A DNA stretch of 6,642 nt from the NCBI GenBank assembly GCA_017548225.1, contig JAFYMV010000088.1:1-6642 (forward strand). Reading direction: 5' to 3'. Positions 1 to 5,850 of this stretch are shown here, piece by piece. The notes below the pieces were generated by a model. It had not been told where the DNA came from. It made no database searches and worked only from the letters and a program-made list of their open reading frames with translations. Every line of letters starts with the position of its first letter. The stretch's first letter is position 1. This DNA is from Bacteroidaceae bacterium (GTDB lineage: Bacteria; Bacteroidota; Bacteroidia; Bacteroidales; Bacteroidaceae). The translations under genes were made by a program, and so were the position numbers.

Positions 1-219
1 AAGATGAGCATCGGTAAATTCATCGCATTCACCGCGCTTGGTGCAGGTCTTTGGAATGGCGTACTCGCAGCACTCGGCTGGTACCTTGAAGATATCGTCC
101 CCGAAGACCAGCTCATCAGCACCGTTTCAGAGTACAGCCACGAGATAGGTTATGTCATCATTGCCCTCGTAGTGCTCGCACTCGGATTCATTATATATAA
201 AGGTGTAAAAAAGAAATAA
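1..219 (+). CDS. DedA-family (VTT domain) membrane protein, 3' end only
   Basis: The reading frame is open from base 1 to the TAA at 217-219, so this is the C-terminal 72 residues of a gene that begins upstream; the ATG at 4 is an internal Met, not a start. The stretch GKFIAFTALGAGLWNGVLAA is typical of the C-terminal part of DedA/SNARE-associated (VTT) proteins, where a Phe/Thr/Gly/Trp pattern precedes a hydrophobic segment. A second hydrophobic segment (IGYVIIALVVLALGFIIY) and a basic tail (KGVKKK) follow, which suggests an inner-membrane protein with a positively charged cytoplasmic end. DedA proteins are linked to lipid (undecaprenyl phosphate or phospholipid) translocation and to membrane potential maintenance; the substrate here cannot be told. 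Its stop lies 40 bases before metH with no hairpin terminator between, so co-transcription with metH is possible. The family call rests on a short fragment. Confidence 0.72.
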   Translation, partial: KMSIGKFIAFTALGAGLWNGVLAALGWYLEDIVPEDQLISTVSEYSHEIGYVIIALVVLALGFIIYKGVKKK

Positions 220-259
220 ATCAAGACTACACAAATCCTTTTTTTTGACACGACACACG

Positions 260-3034
260 ATGCAACGACTACAAGATATTATCACAAAGCGCGTCCTCAT
301 ACTTGATGGCGCTATGGGGACGATGATACAGCGTCTCGGACTCACCGAAGCGGACTTTCGCGGCGAACGGTTCGCCTCACTTCCCGGTTTGCAGAAGGGT
401 AACAACGACCTGCTCTGCCTGACACGCCCCGATGTGATTGCCGACATCCACCGCCGTTACCTCAATGTAGGCGTTGACATCATCGAGACCTGCTCGTTCA
501 ACGCGCAGCGCGTCTCTATGGCCGACTATGGTTGCGAGCATCTGTGTCGCGAGATAAACCTTGCCGCTGCCACCATAGCACGCCGCGAGGCCGATGCCAT
601 GAGCACCCCCGACAAGCCCCGCTTCGTGGCAGGCTCCATCGGCCCGACCAACAAGACCTGCTCTATCAGCCCCGATGTCAATGACCCCGCCAAGCGAGGT
701 GTCACCTATGACGAACTAGTAGAAGCCTACGACGAGCAGATTGAAGCACTCATCGAAGGCGGCGTAGATGCTTTGCTCATCGAAACCATCTTTGATACGC
801 TCAATGCCAAAGCAGCCATCTATGCTGCTGAGCAGGTAATGGAACGCATAGGCAAGCGCCTGCCCATCATGCTCTCGGTAACCATCTCTGATGCTGCTGG
901 ACGCACCCTTTCGGGACAGACACTTGACGCTTTCCTCGCGTCAGTGAGCCATGCCAACATCTTCTCCGTAGGACTGAACTGCTCGTTCGGTGCCGCACAG
1001 ATGAAACCCTACCTCAAGGCACTCGCCTCACGCGCTCCCTATTACATCTCGTGCTACCCCAATGCGGGATTGCCCAATAGTCTCGGTGGCTACGACCAGT
1101 CGCCTGCCGACATGGCCGCACAAGTCAAGGAGTACATCGATGAGCGATTGGTAAACATTATCGGCGGATGCTGCGGCACCACCGATGCCTATATTGCCGA
1201 GTATGCCGCACTCGTAGCAGATGCCCAGCCACATGTACCCGCCCAGCGCCCCGATGCCTTGTGGCTCTCGGGATTGGAGCTCTGCGAGGTGACCCCCGAG
1301 CGCAAATTCATCAATGTAGGCGAACGATGCAATGTGGCAGGCTCACGCAAGTTCCTCCGTCTCATTAACGAAAAGAAATATGAAGAGGCGCTCACCATCG
1401 CCCGACATCAGGTAGAGGATGGAGCCCAACTGCTCGATATCAACATGGACGACGGCCTGCTCGACACCGAGAAGGAGATGGTACACTTCCTCAACCTCAT
1501 CGCCTCGGAGCCCGACATTGCCCGCGTACCCATCATGGTAGACTCCTCCAAGTGGGAGGTCATCACCGCTGCCGTCAAGTGCATACAGGGCAAGTGCGTG
1601 GTCAACTCCATATCACTCAAGGAGGGCGAAGAGCTATTCCTTGCCCATGCCCGTGAGATACGCCGCCTTGGTGCAGCCGTCGTGGTGATGGCTTTCGATG
1701 AGCAGGGACAGGCCGACACCTATGAGCGCCGCATCGCCATCTGCGAACGCGCCTACCATCTGCTTGTCGATGTCGTAGGTATGCCGCCCCAAGACATTAT
1801 CTTCGACCCCAACATCCTCGCTGTAGCTACAGGTATCGAAGCGCACAATAGTTATGCCATCGACTTCATCCGCGCTACGAAGTGGATACGCACCCACCTT
1901 CCCGGTGCCCATGTGAGCGGTGGCGTGAGCAACCTCTCCTTTGCCTTCCGCGGCAACAACTACCTGCGCGAAGCCATGCACGCCGTATTCCTCTACCACG
2001 CCATCAAGGCCGGTATGGACATGGGTATCGTCAATCCCGCCACTTCAGTGCGCTACGACGACATCGCCCCCGAACTGCTCCAAGCCATTGAGGATGTTAT
2101 CCTCAACAAAACGCCCAATGCCACCGAGCGTTTGATTAAGGTAGCCTCAGAAATCTCTGAGAAATCTGAGAACTCCGAGTCATCACTCCTTGAAAGAGGC
2201 AAGGGGGAGGCTTTATCATTAGAAGAGCGCCTTCAAAACGCCCTCATCAAGGGCAACAGCGATACACTCGAAGCCGACCTCCGCGAAGCGCTTACCATAT
2301 ATCCATCAGCAGTAGCCATTATCGAAGGCCCCCTGATGGCAGGCATGCAGCATGTGGGTCGCCTATTCGGTGAAGGCCGCATGTTCCTTCCCCAAGTGGT
2401 CAAGACAGCACGCAGCATGAAGCAAGCGGTAGAGATATTAGCCCCCCTTACTCCCCCCCGAGAGGGGGAAACCTCAGAGGCCGAGTCCCTCCCCATTCAG
2501 GGGGAGGTTAGGAGGGGGCCGCGCGTTCTCCTCGCCACCGTCAAGGGCGATGTGCACGATATAGGTAAGAACATCGTGAGCGTGGTCATGGGCTGCAATG
2601 GCTACGACATCATCGACATGGGCGTCATGGTCCCCGCCGAAGACATCGTGCAGAAAGCCCTCGATTGCAAGCCCGACATCATCGGGCTCAGCGGACTCAT
2701 CACCCCCTCATTGGCCGAGATGGTAGCCACCGCCGAAGCCTTGCGCAAAGCAGGCATCAGCGCTCCCCTCCTCATTGGAGGTGCCACCACCAGTGCCATG
2801 CACACCGCACTGAAGATTGCCCCCGCCTATGATGGCCCCGTAGTATATGTGAAGGACGCCTCGCAGAATTCAGGCGTAGCCGCCGCCCTCCTTGGCGACG
2901 ACACACGCGATGCCTTCATCGCCCAGCTCAACGAAGAACAAGAAACCCTTCGCCAAGAGTTCGCAACCAAAGAGCAAACTCCCCTACTCTCTTTGGAAGA
3001 AGCACGAAACAAGAAAGCCAACTTCTTCGAATAA
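260..3034 (+). CDS. metH: Cobalamin-dependent methionine synthase without the C-terminal reactivation domain
   Basis: Transfers the methyl group of 5-methyltetrahydrofolate through bound cobalamin to homocysteine, giving methionine and tetrahydrofolate in the cytoplasm. Numbering from the ATG at 260 (924 aa): homocysteine-binding barrel about 10-325, starting with LILDGAMGTMIQ, with zinc ligands Cys241 (GLNCSFG) and Cys304/Cys305 (GGCCGTT); pterin-binding barrel about 345-600 (FINVGERCNV, DINMDDG, MVDSSKWEV, GGVSNLSF); B12 cap helices about 655-727 (EGPLMAGM, GEGRMFLPQVVK); B12 Rossmann domain about 756-905 with the cobalt ligand His766 in DVHDIGKN and SGLITPS. It ends at LLSLEEARNKKANFFE, the point where E. 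coli MetH (about 1227 aa) enters its SAM-binding activation domain; that domain is absent. A TTG at 245 would add five residues, but the ATG fits family N-termini better. There is no Shine-Dalgarno sequence, and the 40-base upstream gap leaves no room for a cobalamin riboswitch. Linkers at 629-651 and 728-754 are unusual (see repeats). Confidence 0.97.
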   Translation: MQRLQDIITKRVLILDGAMGTMIQRLGLTEADFRGERFASLPGLQKGNNDLLCLTRPDVIADIHRRYLNVGVDIIETCSFNAQRVSMADYGCEHLCREINLAAATIARREADAMSTPDKPRFVAGSIGPTNKTCSISPDVNDPAKRGVTYDELVEAYDEQIEALIEGGVDALLIETIFDTLNAKAAIYAAEQVMERIGKRLPIMLSVTISDAAGRTLSGQTLDAFLASVSHANIFSVGLNCSFGAAQMKPYLKALASRAPYYISCYPNAGLPNSLGGYDQSPADMAAQVKEYIDERLVNIIGGCCGTTDAYIAEYAALVADAQPHVPAQRPDALWLSGLELCEVTPERKFINVGERCNVAGSRKFLRLINEKKYEEALTIARHQVEDGAQLLDINMDDGLLDTEKEMVHFLNLIASEPDIARVPIMVDSSKWEVITAAVKCIQGKCVVNSISLKEGEELFLAHAREIRRLGAAVVVMAFDEQGQADTYERRIAICERAYHLLVDVVGMPPQDIIFDPNILAVATGIEAHNSYAIDFIRATKWIRTHLPGAHVSGGVSNLSFAFRGNNYLREAMHAVFLYHAIKAGMDMGIVNPATSVRYDDIAPELLQAIEDVILNKTPNATERLIKVASEISEKSENSESSLLERGKGEALSLEERLQNALIKGNSDTLEADLREALTIYPSAVAIIEGPLMAGMQHVGRLFGEGRMFLPQVVKTARSMKQAVEILAPLTPPREGETSEAESLPIQGEVRRGPRVLLATVKGDVHDIGKNIVSVVMGCNGYDIIDMGVMVPAEDIVQKALDCKPDIIGLSGLITPSLAEMVATAEALRKAGISAPLLIGGATTSAMHTALKIAPAYDGPVVYVKDASQNSGVAAALLGDDTRDAFIAQLNEEQETLRQEFATKEQTPLLSLEEARNKKANFFE
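2145..2210. repeat. Hairpin-rich, possibly repeat-derived linker DNA inside metH
   Basis: This stretch encodes the linker between the folate and cobalamin modules (residues about 629-650, Ser/Glu-rich). It contains a 6-bp hairpin (CTCAGA-AATC-TCTGAG, 2146-2161), a near direct repeat of AAATCTCTGAG and AAATCTGAG, and then CCGAGTC (2175-2181), ACTCC and GGGGGAGG (2203-2210). The blocks CCTCAGA, CCGAGTC and GGGGGAGG occur in the same order in the second metH linker at 2472-2507, which suggests two diverged copies of one repeat type. The encoded linker is close to the E. coli linker in length, so the repeat would have replaced rather than lengthened it. Short shared words can arise by chance, so the repeat call is tentative. 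Confidence 0.4.
2441..2519. repeat. REP-like double-hairpin palindromic element carried in frame in metH
   Basis: The ends form an inverted repeat: GCCCCC (2441-2446) against GGGGGC (2514-2519). Inside lie two hairpins: CCCCC-GAGA-GGGGG (2455-2468) and CCTCCCC-ATTCAG-GGGGAGG (2488-2507). The complement of the right half reads GCCCCCTCCTAACCTCCCCC, which I recall as resembling a C-rich repeat scattered between genes in many Bacteroidota genomes; this is recollection, not a search. It encodes residues 728-753, a Pro/Gly/Glu/Arg-rich stretch with no counterpart in the family, between the B12 cap helices and the Rossmann domain. This linker is about 12 residues longer than in E. coli MetH. The base composition (long C runs, then long G runs) is unlike the flanking coding sequence. 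Confidence 0.65.
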
Positions 3035-3040
3035 ACAGAT

Positions 3041-3073
3041 TATCCCCTTCACAGTTGAAGGGGATATTTTTTT
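3041..3073 (+). terminator. Intrinsic terminator of metH
   Basis: A perfect 11-bp stem, TATCCCCTTCA (3041-3051) with TGAAGGGGATA (3056-3066), closes a CAGT tetraloop and is followed directly by seven T (3067-3073). It starts 6 bases after the metH stop codon, so it almost certainly ends the metH transcript. There is no T-rich tract on the minus-strand side, so it is expected to work in the plus direction only. Confidence 0.93.
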
Positions 3074-3084
3074 CATCTTCCCCC

Positions 3085-3180
3085 AAAAAAATAGTTGAGT
3101 AATAGAGTTACATGCGTGCAATAAAAAATCCAAATATTATACAATAATGATGCACGCTAATCATGCTTCAACACTCGACT
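3085..3180 (-). terminator. Nested inverted repeat, possible terminator of the gldE-PPTase transcript
   Basis: Two nested inverted repeats lie in the AT-rich convergent gap: an outer 8-bp pair AGTTGAGT (3093-3100) with ACTCGACT (3173-3180, one G-T wobble) and an inner perfect 7-bp pair GCGTGCA (3114-3120) with TGCACGC (3151-3157). Read on the minus strand, the outer arm is followed within one base by seven T (complement of 3085-3091), as in an intrinsic terminator. The internal loops (13 and 15 bases) and the 30-base apical loop are large for one, so this could instead be a remnant of a small mobile palindrome. The rest of 3074-3219 shows nothing gene-like. Confidence 0.4.
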
Positions 3181-3219
3181 TTCAATCTGCATTTACCCTT
3201 AACCAGTAACAGTAAACTT

Positions 3220-3858
3220 TTATAACCCCACTGCCCAGGTGCATACAAAATCGGAGAACAAGTGGTAATGCACTGTCGCTTGATTTTTCTCTGCACTATG
3301 GATAGTGGCTTGCATAGCACCGCATGACGCCAGCTCATAAGGAGCTATATGGAAGGCTTCCCTAAACTCCGCCATAGAGGGGGAGTCGTACAGCTTGTAT
3401 AGGGTTTCCTTCGCCGACCAGTTGATGAGGTGGTACATCTCGCGCTCACCATCCGTGCGGTTCTCGATATAGGCAGATTCGCTGGGCGCGGTAAAGCGGG
3501 GGGCGATACGCTCTACACGAGAAGATATCTGCTCTATGTCCACGCCTATGGGGGAGGTGCTGTGATAGGCCACTACGGCGTAGCCTTTAGTATGCGATAT
3601 GCTGATGTGTACATCGCCATACTTGAGGTAGGGACGCCCTGTAGGATGATAGGCAACCTCGCACACATTGCCAAAAAGGTGCTTGACGAGCAGGCGCACG
3701 GCCAGCCACTCGGCCCTACGAGCTTCATTCTTCTTGTCGGCCAACTGCGCATCGTACCGATGAGTGGCAAGCAGGGCATATAGCTCATCCGAGGATTCTG
3801 TGATATGCCAAACAGCTACCCCACCCCCCTCAAATGTATGATGAGCGTAGTTAGGCAT
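3220..3858 (-). CDS. Sfp-type 4'-phosphopantetheinyl transferase
   Basis: Predicted to move the 4'-phosphopantetheine arm of coenzyme A onto a conserved serine of acyl, aryl or peptidyl carrier proteins in the cytoplasm. The 212-aa length fits the Sfp/Gsp class (about 200-240 aa), not the short AcpS class. Family motifs are in order: HPTGRPYL at 71-78, the CoA-contacting ISISHTKGYAVVAY at 85-98, the metal-binding GVDIE at 105-109 (Asp107, Glu109), and WSAKETLYKL at 147-156 with metal ligand Glu151. All catalytic residues expected for the class are present. Its ATG sits inside the end of gldE (the shared bases read ATGCCTAA), so translation is probably coupled to gldE. The carrier-protein partner is not encoded here; it could be the fatty-acid ACP or a secondary-metabolite carrier. 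Confidence 0.9.
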   Translation of the reverse strand: MPNYAHHTFEGGGVAVWHITESSDELYALLATHRYDAQLADKKNEARRAEWLAVRLLVKHLFGNVCEVAYHPTGRPYLKYGDVHISISHTKGYAVVAYHSTSPIGVDIEQISSRVERIAPRFTAPSESAYIENRTDGEREMYHLINWSAKETLYKLYDSPSMAEFREAFHIAPYELASCGAMQATIHSAEKNQATVHYHLFSDFVCTWAVGL

Positions 3859-5200
3859 CGGCAGCGGCCTTTTGGGTATTGTGAACGACGACCTTGATCT
3901 TTACGATACGACGCTCGTCCATCTCCATGACCTCGAAGGTGAGATGCTGAAAGTCGATGCTCTCGCGCAGCTCGGGGAAGTCGCCCTTCAGCTCGAGCAG
4001 GAGTCCGGCCAACGAGTCAGCATCGCCCGACACCTCATCGAAGAACTCATCGTCAAGGTCGAGCTCTCGCTGGAAATCAGAGAGCATGGTCTTGGCCTCA
4101 AAGAGGTAGGTGTTGCTATTTATCTTCACATAGGCGCGCTCTACCTCGTCGTATTCGTCATTGATCTCGCCCACAATCTCCTCAATCACATCTTCGAGAG
4201 TGACGAGGCCGAGTGTGCCGCCAAACTCATCAACGACGATGGCGATATGTACCTTGCTTGCCTGGAAGTCGCGCAAGAGGTCGTCAATCTGCTTTGTCTC
4301 GGGCACGAAGAAGGCAGGGCGTATGAGGGTCTGCCAACGGAAGTTCTCGCCCTTGGCCAGATGGGGCAACAGGTCCTTGATATAGAGTATACCCTTGATA
4401 TTGTCGACCGTACCGGAATAGACGGGAATACGCGAATATACATTCTCGGCCACACAGTTCAACACGGTCTTATAGCTATCGCGGATGTTGAGCGCTACCA
4501 TATCGAGGCGCGAGGTCATCACATCCTTGGCAGTCTCGTCACCGAAGCGGATGATGCCTTCGAGCAGTTCCTGCTCGTCGGACAACTCAGTCTTGTCGGT
4601 TAGCTCGAGTGCCTGCTCCAGTTCGTCCACCGAGAGGTTATGAGTCTGCTTCTTCTGCAGGCGGTCGACCAAACGGGTAGAGCTCACCAATGCCGCAGAG
4701 ATGGGCGAAAGCAGGTAGGTGAGCACATTGATGACGGGTGCGCAGAAGCGGCAAAACTTAAGCGGATTGATGGAAGAGTAAAACTTCGGCATGATCTCAC
4801 CGAAGAGGAGCAACAGGAAGGTGAGCAGCACCGAGATGAAGAGAAACTCAAGCCATACTATACCGCCAAAATCGAGCATCGACAACATGACATAGTTGCC
4901 AAGCACAGTAATGGTGATATTGACAAAGTTGTTGGCTATGAGTATGGTAGCCAGCAATTTCTGCGACTTGCCCAACAACTTGTTGATGATACGATCACTA
5001 GCGCTATCGCTCTCCTCTATTTCGTTGAGGTCTGCGGGGTTGAGCGAAAAGAATGCTATCTCAGAAGCTGACACAAATCCCGAACAGAAGAGCAATACGC
5101 ATGCCAACAACAGGGCGACAATGACGCCCGCCGAAGGTGCCGTAAACTGAATAGCAGAAAAGGCATCAGCTATGGGATGCCATAACGACGAAAGATCCAA
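3851..5200 (-). CDS. gldE: GldE-like CNNM/CBS/CorC-HlyC membrane protein
   Basis: A 449-residue inner-membrane protein of the HlyC/CorC (CNNM/DUF21) family, whose members are linked to divalent-cation (Mg or Co) transport or homeostasis; the Bacteroidota form is named GldE after gliding motility genes but is also found in non-gliding members. Visible parts: a CNNM transmembrane domain about 22-210 with hydrophobic segments near 24-44, 83-107, 114-135 and 150-171; the family motif SGFVSASEIAFFSL at 40-53; a CBS pair about 222-350 (DVMTSRLDM, SRIPVY, IVVDEFGGTLGLVTLEDVIEEIVGEI); and a C-terminal CorC_HlyC domain about 355-440. The apparent start is TTG at 5200: no ATG occurs in frame before residue 105, and the frame is closed by a TAA 21 bases upstream. 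The start directly abuts a 7-bp tandem repeat and has no recognisable ribosome binding site. The cluster ssb-gldE-PPTase is a familiar Bacteroidales order. Confidence 0.9.
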   Translation of the reverse strand: MDLSSLWHPIADAFSAIQFTAPSAGVIVALLLACVLLFCSGFVSASEIAFFSLNPADLNEIEESDSASDRIINKLLGKSQKLLATILIANNFVNITITVLGNYVMLSMLDFGGIVWLEFLFISVLLTFLLLLFGEIMPKFYSSINPLKFCRFCAPVINVLTYLLSPISAALVSSTRLVDRLQKKQTHNLSVDELEQALELTDKTELSDEQELLEGIIRFGDETAKDVMTSRLDMVALNIRDSYKTVLNCVAENVYSRIPVYSGTVDNIKGILYIKDLLPHLAKGENFRWQTLIRPAFFVPETKQIDDLLRDFQASKVHIAIVVDEFGGTLGLVTLEDVIEEIVGEINDEYDEVERAYVKINSNTYLFEAKTMLSDFQRELDLDDEFFDEVSGDADSLAGLLLELKGDFPELRESIDFQHLTFEVMEMDERRIVKIKVVVHNTQKAAADA

Positions 5201-5201
5201 T

Positions 5202-5260
5202 GAGGTGTGAGTTATGAGTTATGAGGTGTGAGTTATGAGGCGTGAGTTATGGGGCGTGAG
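5202..5260. repeat. 7-bp tandem array (GAGTTAT / GAGGTGT type)
   Basis: The plus strand reads in clean 7-base steps from 5202: GAGGTGT, GAGTTAT, GAGTTAT, GAGGTGT, GAGTTAT, GAGGCGT, GAGTTAT, GGGGCGT, then GAG. That is eight full copies of a heptamer in a partly alternating two-type pattern. It ends one base before the gldE TTG start codon on the minus strand. A further ATGAGTTAT at 5338-5346, at the ssb stop, may be a stray copy. Confidence 0.85.
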
Positions 5261-5303
5261 ACACTGCGAGATTCCTCGGCGCTATCGCTTTGTCAGGATG
5301 ACA
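5261..5303. repeat. REP-like dispersed repeat fragment
   Basis: Read on the minus strand, this begins TGTCATCCTGACAAAGCGA and ends GAGGAATCT. It resembles the TGTCATYCTGAGCG...GGAATCT class of short intergenic repeats that I recall from many bacterial genomes; no search was made. It contains a weak GCG-CTAT-CGC palindrome at 5279-5288 and is flanked by ACACT on both sides (5261-5265 and 5301-5305), which could be a short duplication or chance. Confidence 0.4.
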
Positions 5304-5330
5304 CTAAACTCTAAACCCTAAACTCTAAAC
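5304..5330. repeat. Telomere-like 7-bp tandem array (CTAAACY)
   Basis: Nearly four copies of a heptamer: CTAAACT, CTAAACC, CTAAACT, CTAAAC. On the minus strand it reads as TTTAGAG/TTTAGGG units, the second identical to the plant-type telomere heptamer, which is surely coincidental in a bacterium. It shares its 7-base period, but not its sequence, with the array at 5202-5260. Together these pieces fill most of the spacer between ssb and gldE. Confidence 0.8.
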
Positions 5331-5347
5331 AAAAATCATGAGTTATC

Positions 5348-5755
5348 TCAGAAGGGTACTTGGCCTTCGGGAGCTGCGGGTTGTGCAGTAGGCTGGGCTA
5401 CGGACTGGGCTGTAGGCTGCTGCTGACGAGAGAGCATCTCCATATTATCGACCCAAATCTCCACTACCGTACGGCGAACACCATTCTGATCATCATATGA
5501 ACGGCTGTGTATGCTGCCTTCAACATAGAGCTTGTCGCCCTTGCGCACATACTTCTCCACTGTCTGTGCCAATCCACGCCAAAACACGAGGTTGTGCCAC
5601 TCGGTGCGCTCGGGCACTTGAGTACCATTGGGAAGAGTGTATGCACGATCTGATGTAGCAAGTGACAAGCTGGCTACAGCTACATCGCGCTCAATATAAC
5701 GAACATTGGGATCACGACCCACATTACCGATAAGGATTACTTTATTTACTGACAT
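5348..5755 (-). CDS. ssb: Single-stranded DNA-binding protein
   Basis: Binds and protects single-stranded DNA during replication, repair and recombination, probably as a homotetramer, and recruits partner enzymes through its C-terminal tip. The 135-residue protein has an OB fold at about 1-107 with the usual motifs: MSVNKVILIGNVGRDP at the N-terminus, ERTEWHNLVFW at 50-59, EKYVRKGDKLYVEG at 67-80 and RSYDDQNGVRRTVVEIWVDNMEML at 85-108. A short flexible Gln/Pro/Ala-rich tail follows (110-130), then the tip PEGQVPF. The terminal Pro-Phe is kept, but the run of Asp residues usual before it (as in DDDLPF) is reduced to one Glu. The ATG at 5755 is preceded by an A-rich leader (AAAAAGATTATT) and a good Bacteroidota-type promoter. 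It lies upstream of gldE in the same direction, 147 bases away. Confidence 0.96.
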   Translation of the reverse strand: MSVNKVILIGNVGRDPNVRYIERDVAVASLSLATSDRAYTLPNGTQVPERTEWHNLVFWRGLAQTVEKYVRKGDKLYVEGSIHSRSYDDQNGVRRTVVEIWVDNMEMLSRQQQPTAQSVAQPTAQPAAPEGQVPF

Positions 5756-5780
5756 AATAATCTTTTTATACTATTTGATG

Positions 5781-5813
5781 CAAAAGTAGTAAAAAAAAAC
5801 GACTTTGCGAAAA
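5781..5813 (-). promoter_or_regulatory. Bacteroidota-type promoter of ssb
   Basis: On the minus strand TACTTTTG (complement of 5781-5788) matches the TAnnTTTG -7 consensus of the Bacteroidota primary sigma factor exactly. A looser -33 element, TTTTCGC (complement of 5807-5813), lies 18 bases further upstream, close to the expected spacing. Transcription would start near 5774, giving a leader of about 19 bases before the ssb ATG. This makes ssb a separate transcription unit from the TolC-family gene. Confidence 0.7.
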
Positions 5814-5815
5814 GT
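5791..5815 (-). terminator. Weak possible terminator after the TolC-family gene
   Basis: On the minus strand a 5-bp stem ACTTT-TCGC-AAAGT (5802-5815) is followed two bases later by nine T (complement of 5791-5799), 36 bases past the stop of the efflux gene. The stem is short and AT-rich, so termination would be weak. It overlaps the upstream half of the ssb promoter, so the T run may simply be promoter spacer. Confidence 0.3.
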
Positions 5816-5850
5816 ATGAAAGTTTACTTGCTGCAAGATGTTCAAACAGG

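Noticed and set aside
239..246. Eight-T run just before metH as a terminator of the DedA gene
   Set aside because: No stem-loop precedes it; the upstream bases cannot form a useful hairpin.
220..259. Cobalamin or SAM riboswitch upstream of metH
   Set aside because: The gap is only 40 bases with no conserved box or structure; any riboswitch would have to lie upstream of the DedA gene.
127..447. 106-codon minus-strand frame across the DedA/metH junction, and several 60-120-codon frames inside metH
   Set aside because: Shadows of metH and the DedA gene, with Ser/Arg/Pro-rich products typical of antisense frames and no recognisable motif.
3093..3180. Integron attC-like site, because GTTGAGT fits GTTRRRY
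   Set aside because: The core sites are in the wrong order, the partner ACTCGAC does not fit RYYYAAC, and there is no cassette or integrase context.
3872..4603. 243-codon open frame on the plus strand opposite gldE, with others at 3430-3783 and 4640-5071
   Set aside because: They mirror strongly supported minus-strand genes (gldE and PPTase) with clear domain motifs; their products show no family pattern and the openness follows from codon composition.
5202..5330. CRISPR array
   Set aside because: Units are 7 bp and contiguous, with no unique spacers; this is simple tandem repetition.
5330..5337. Promoter for gldE (GATTTTTG on the minus strand, near TAnnTTTG)
   Set aside because: One mismatch in the key TA and no -33 element upstream; too weak to call, and read-through from ssb is as likely.
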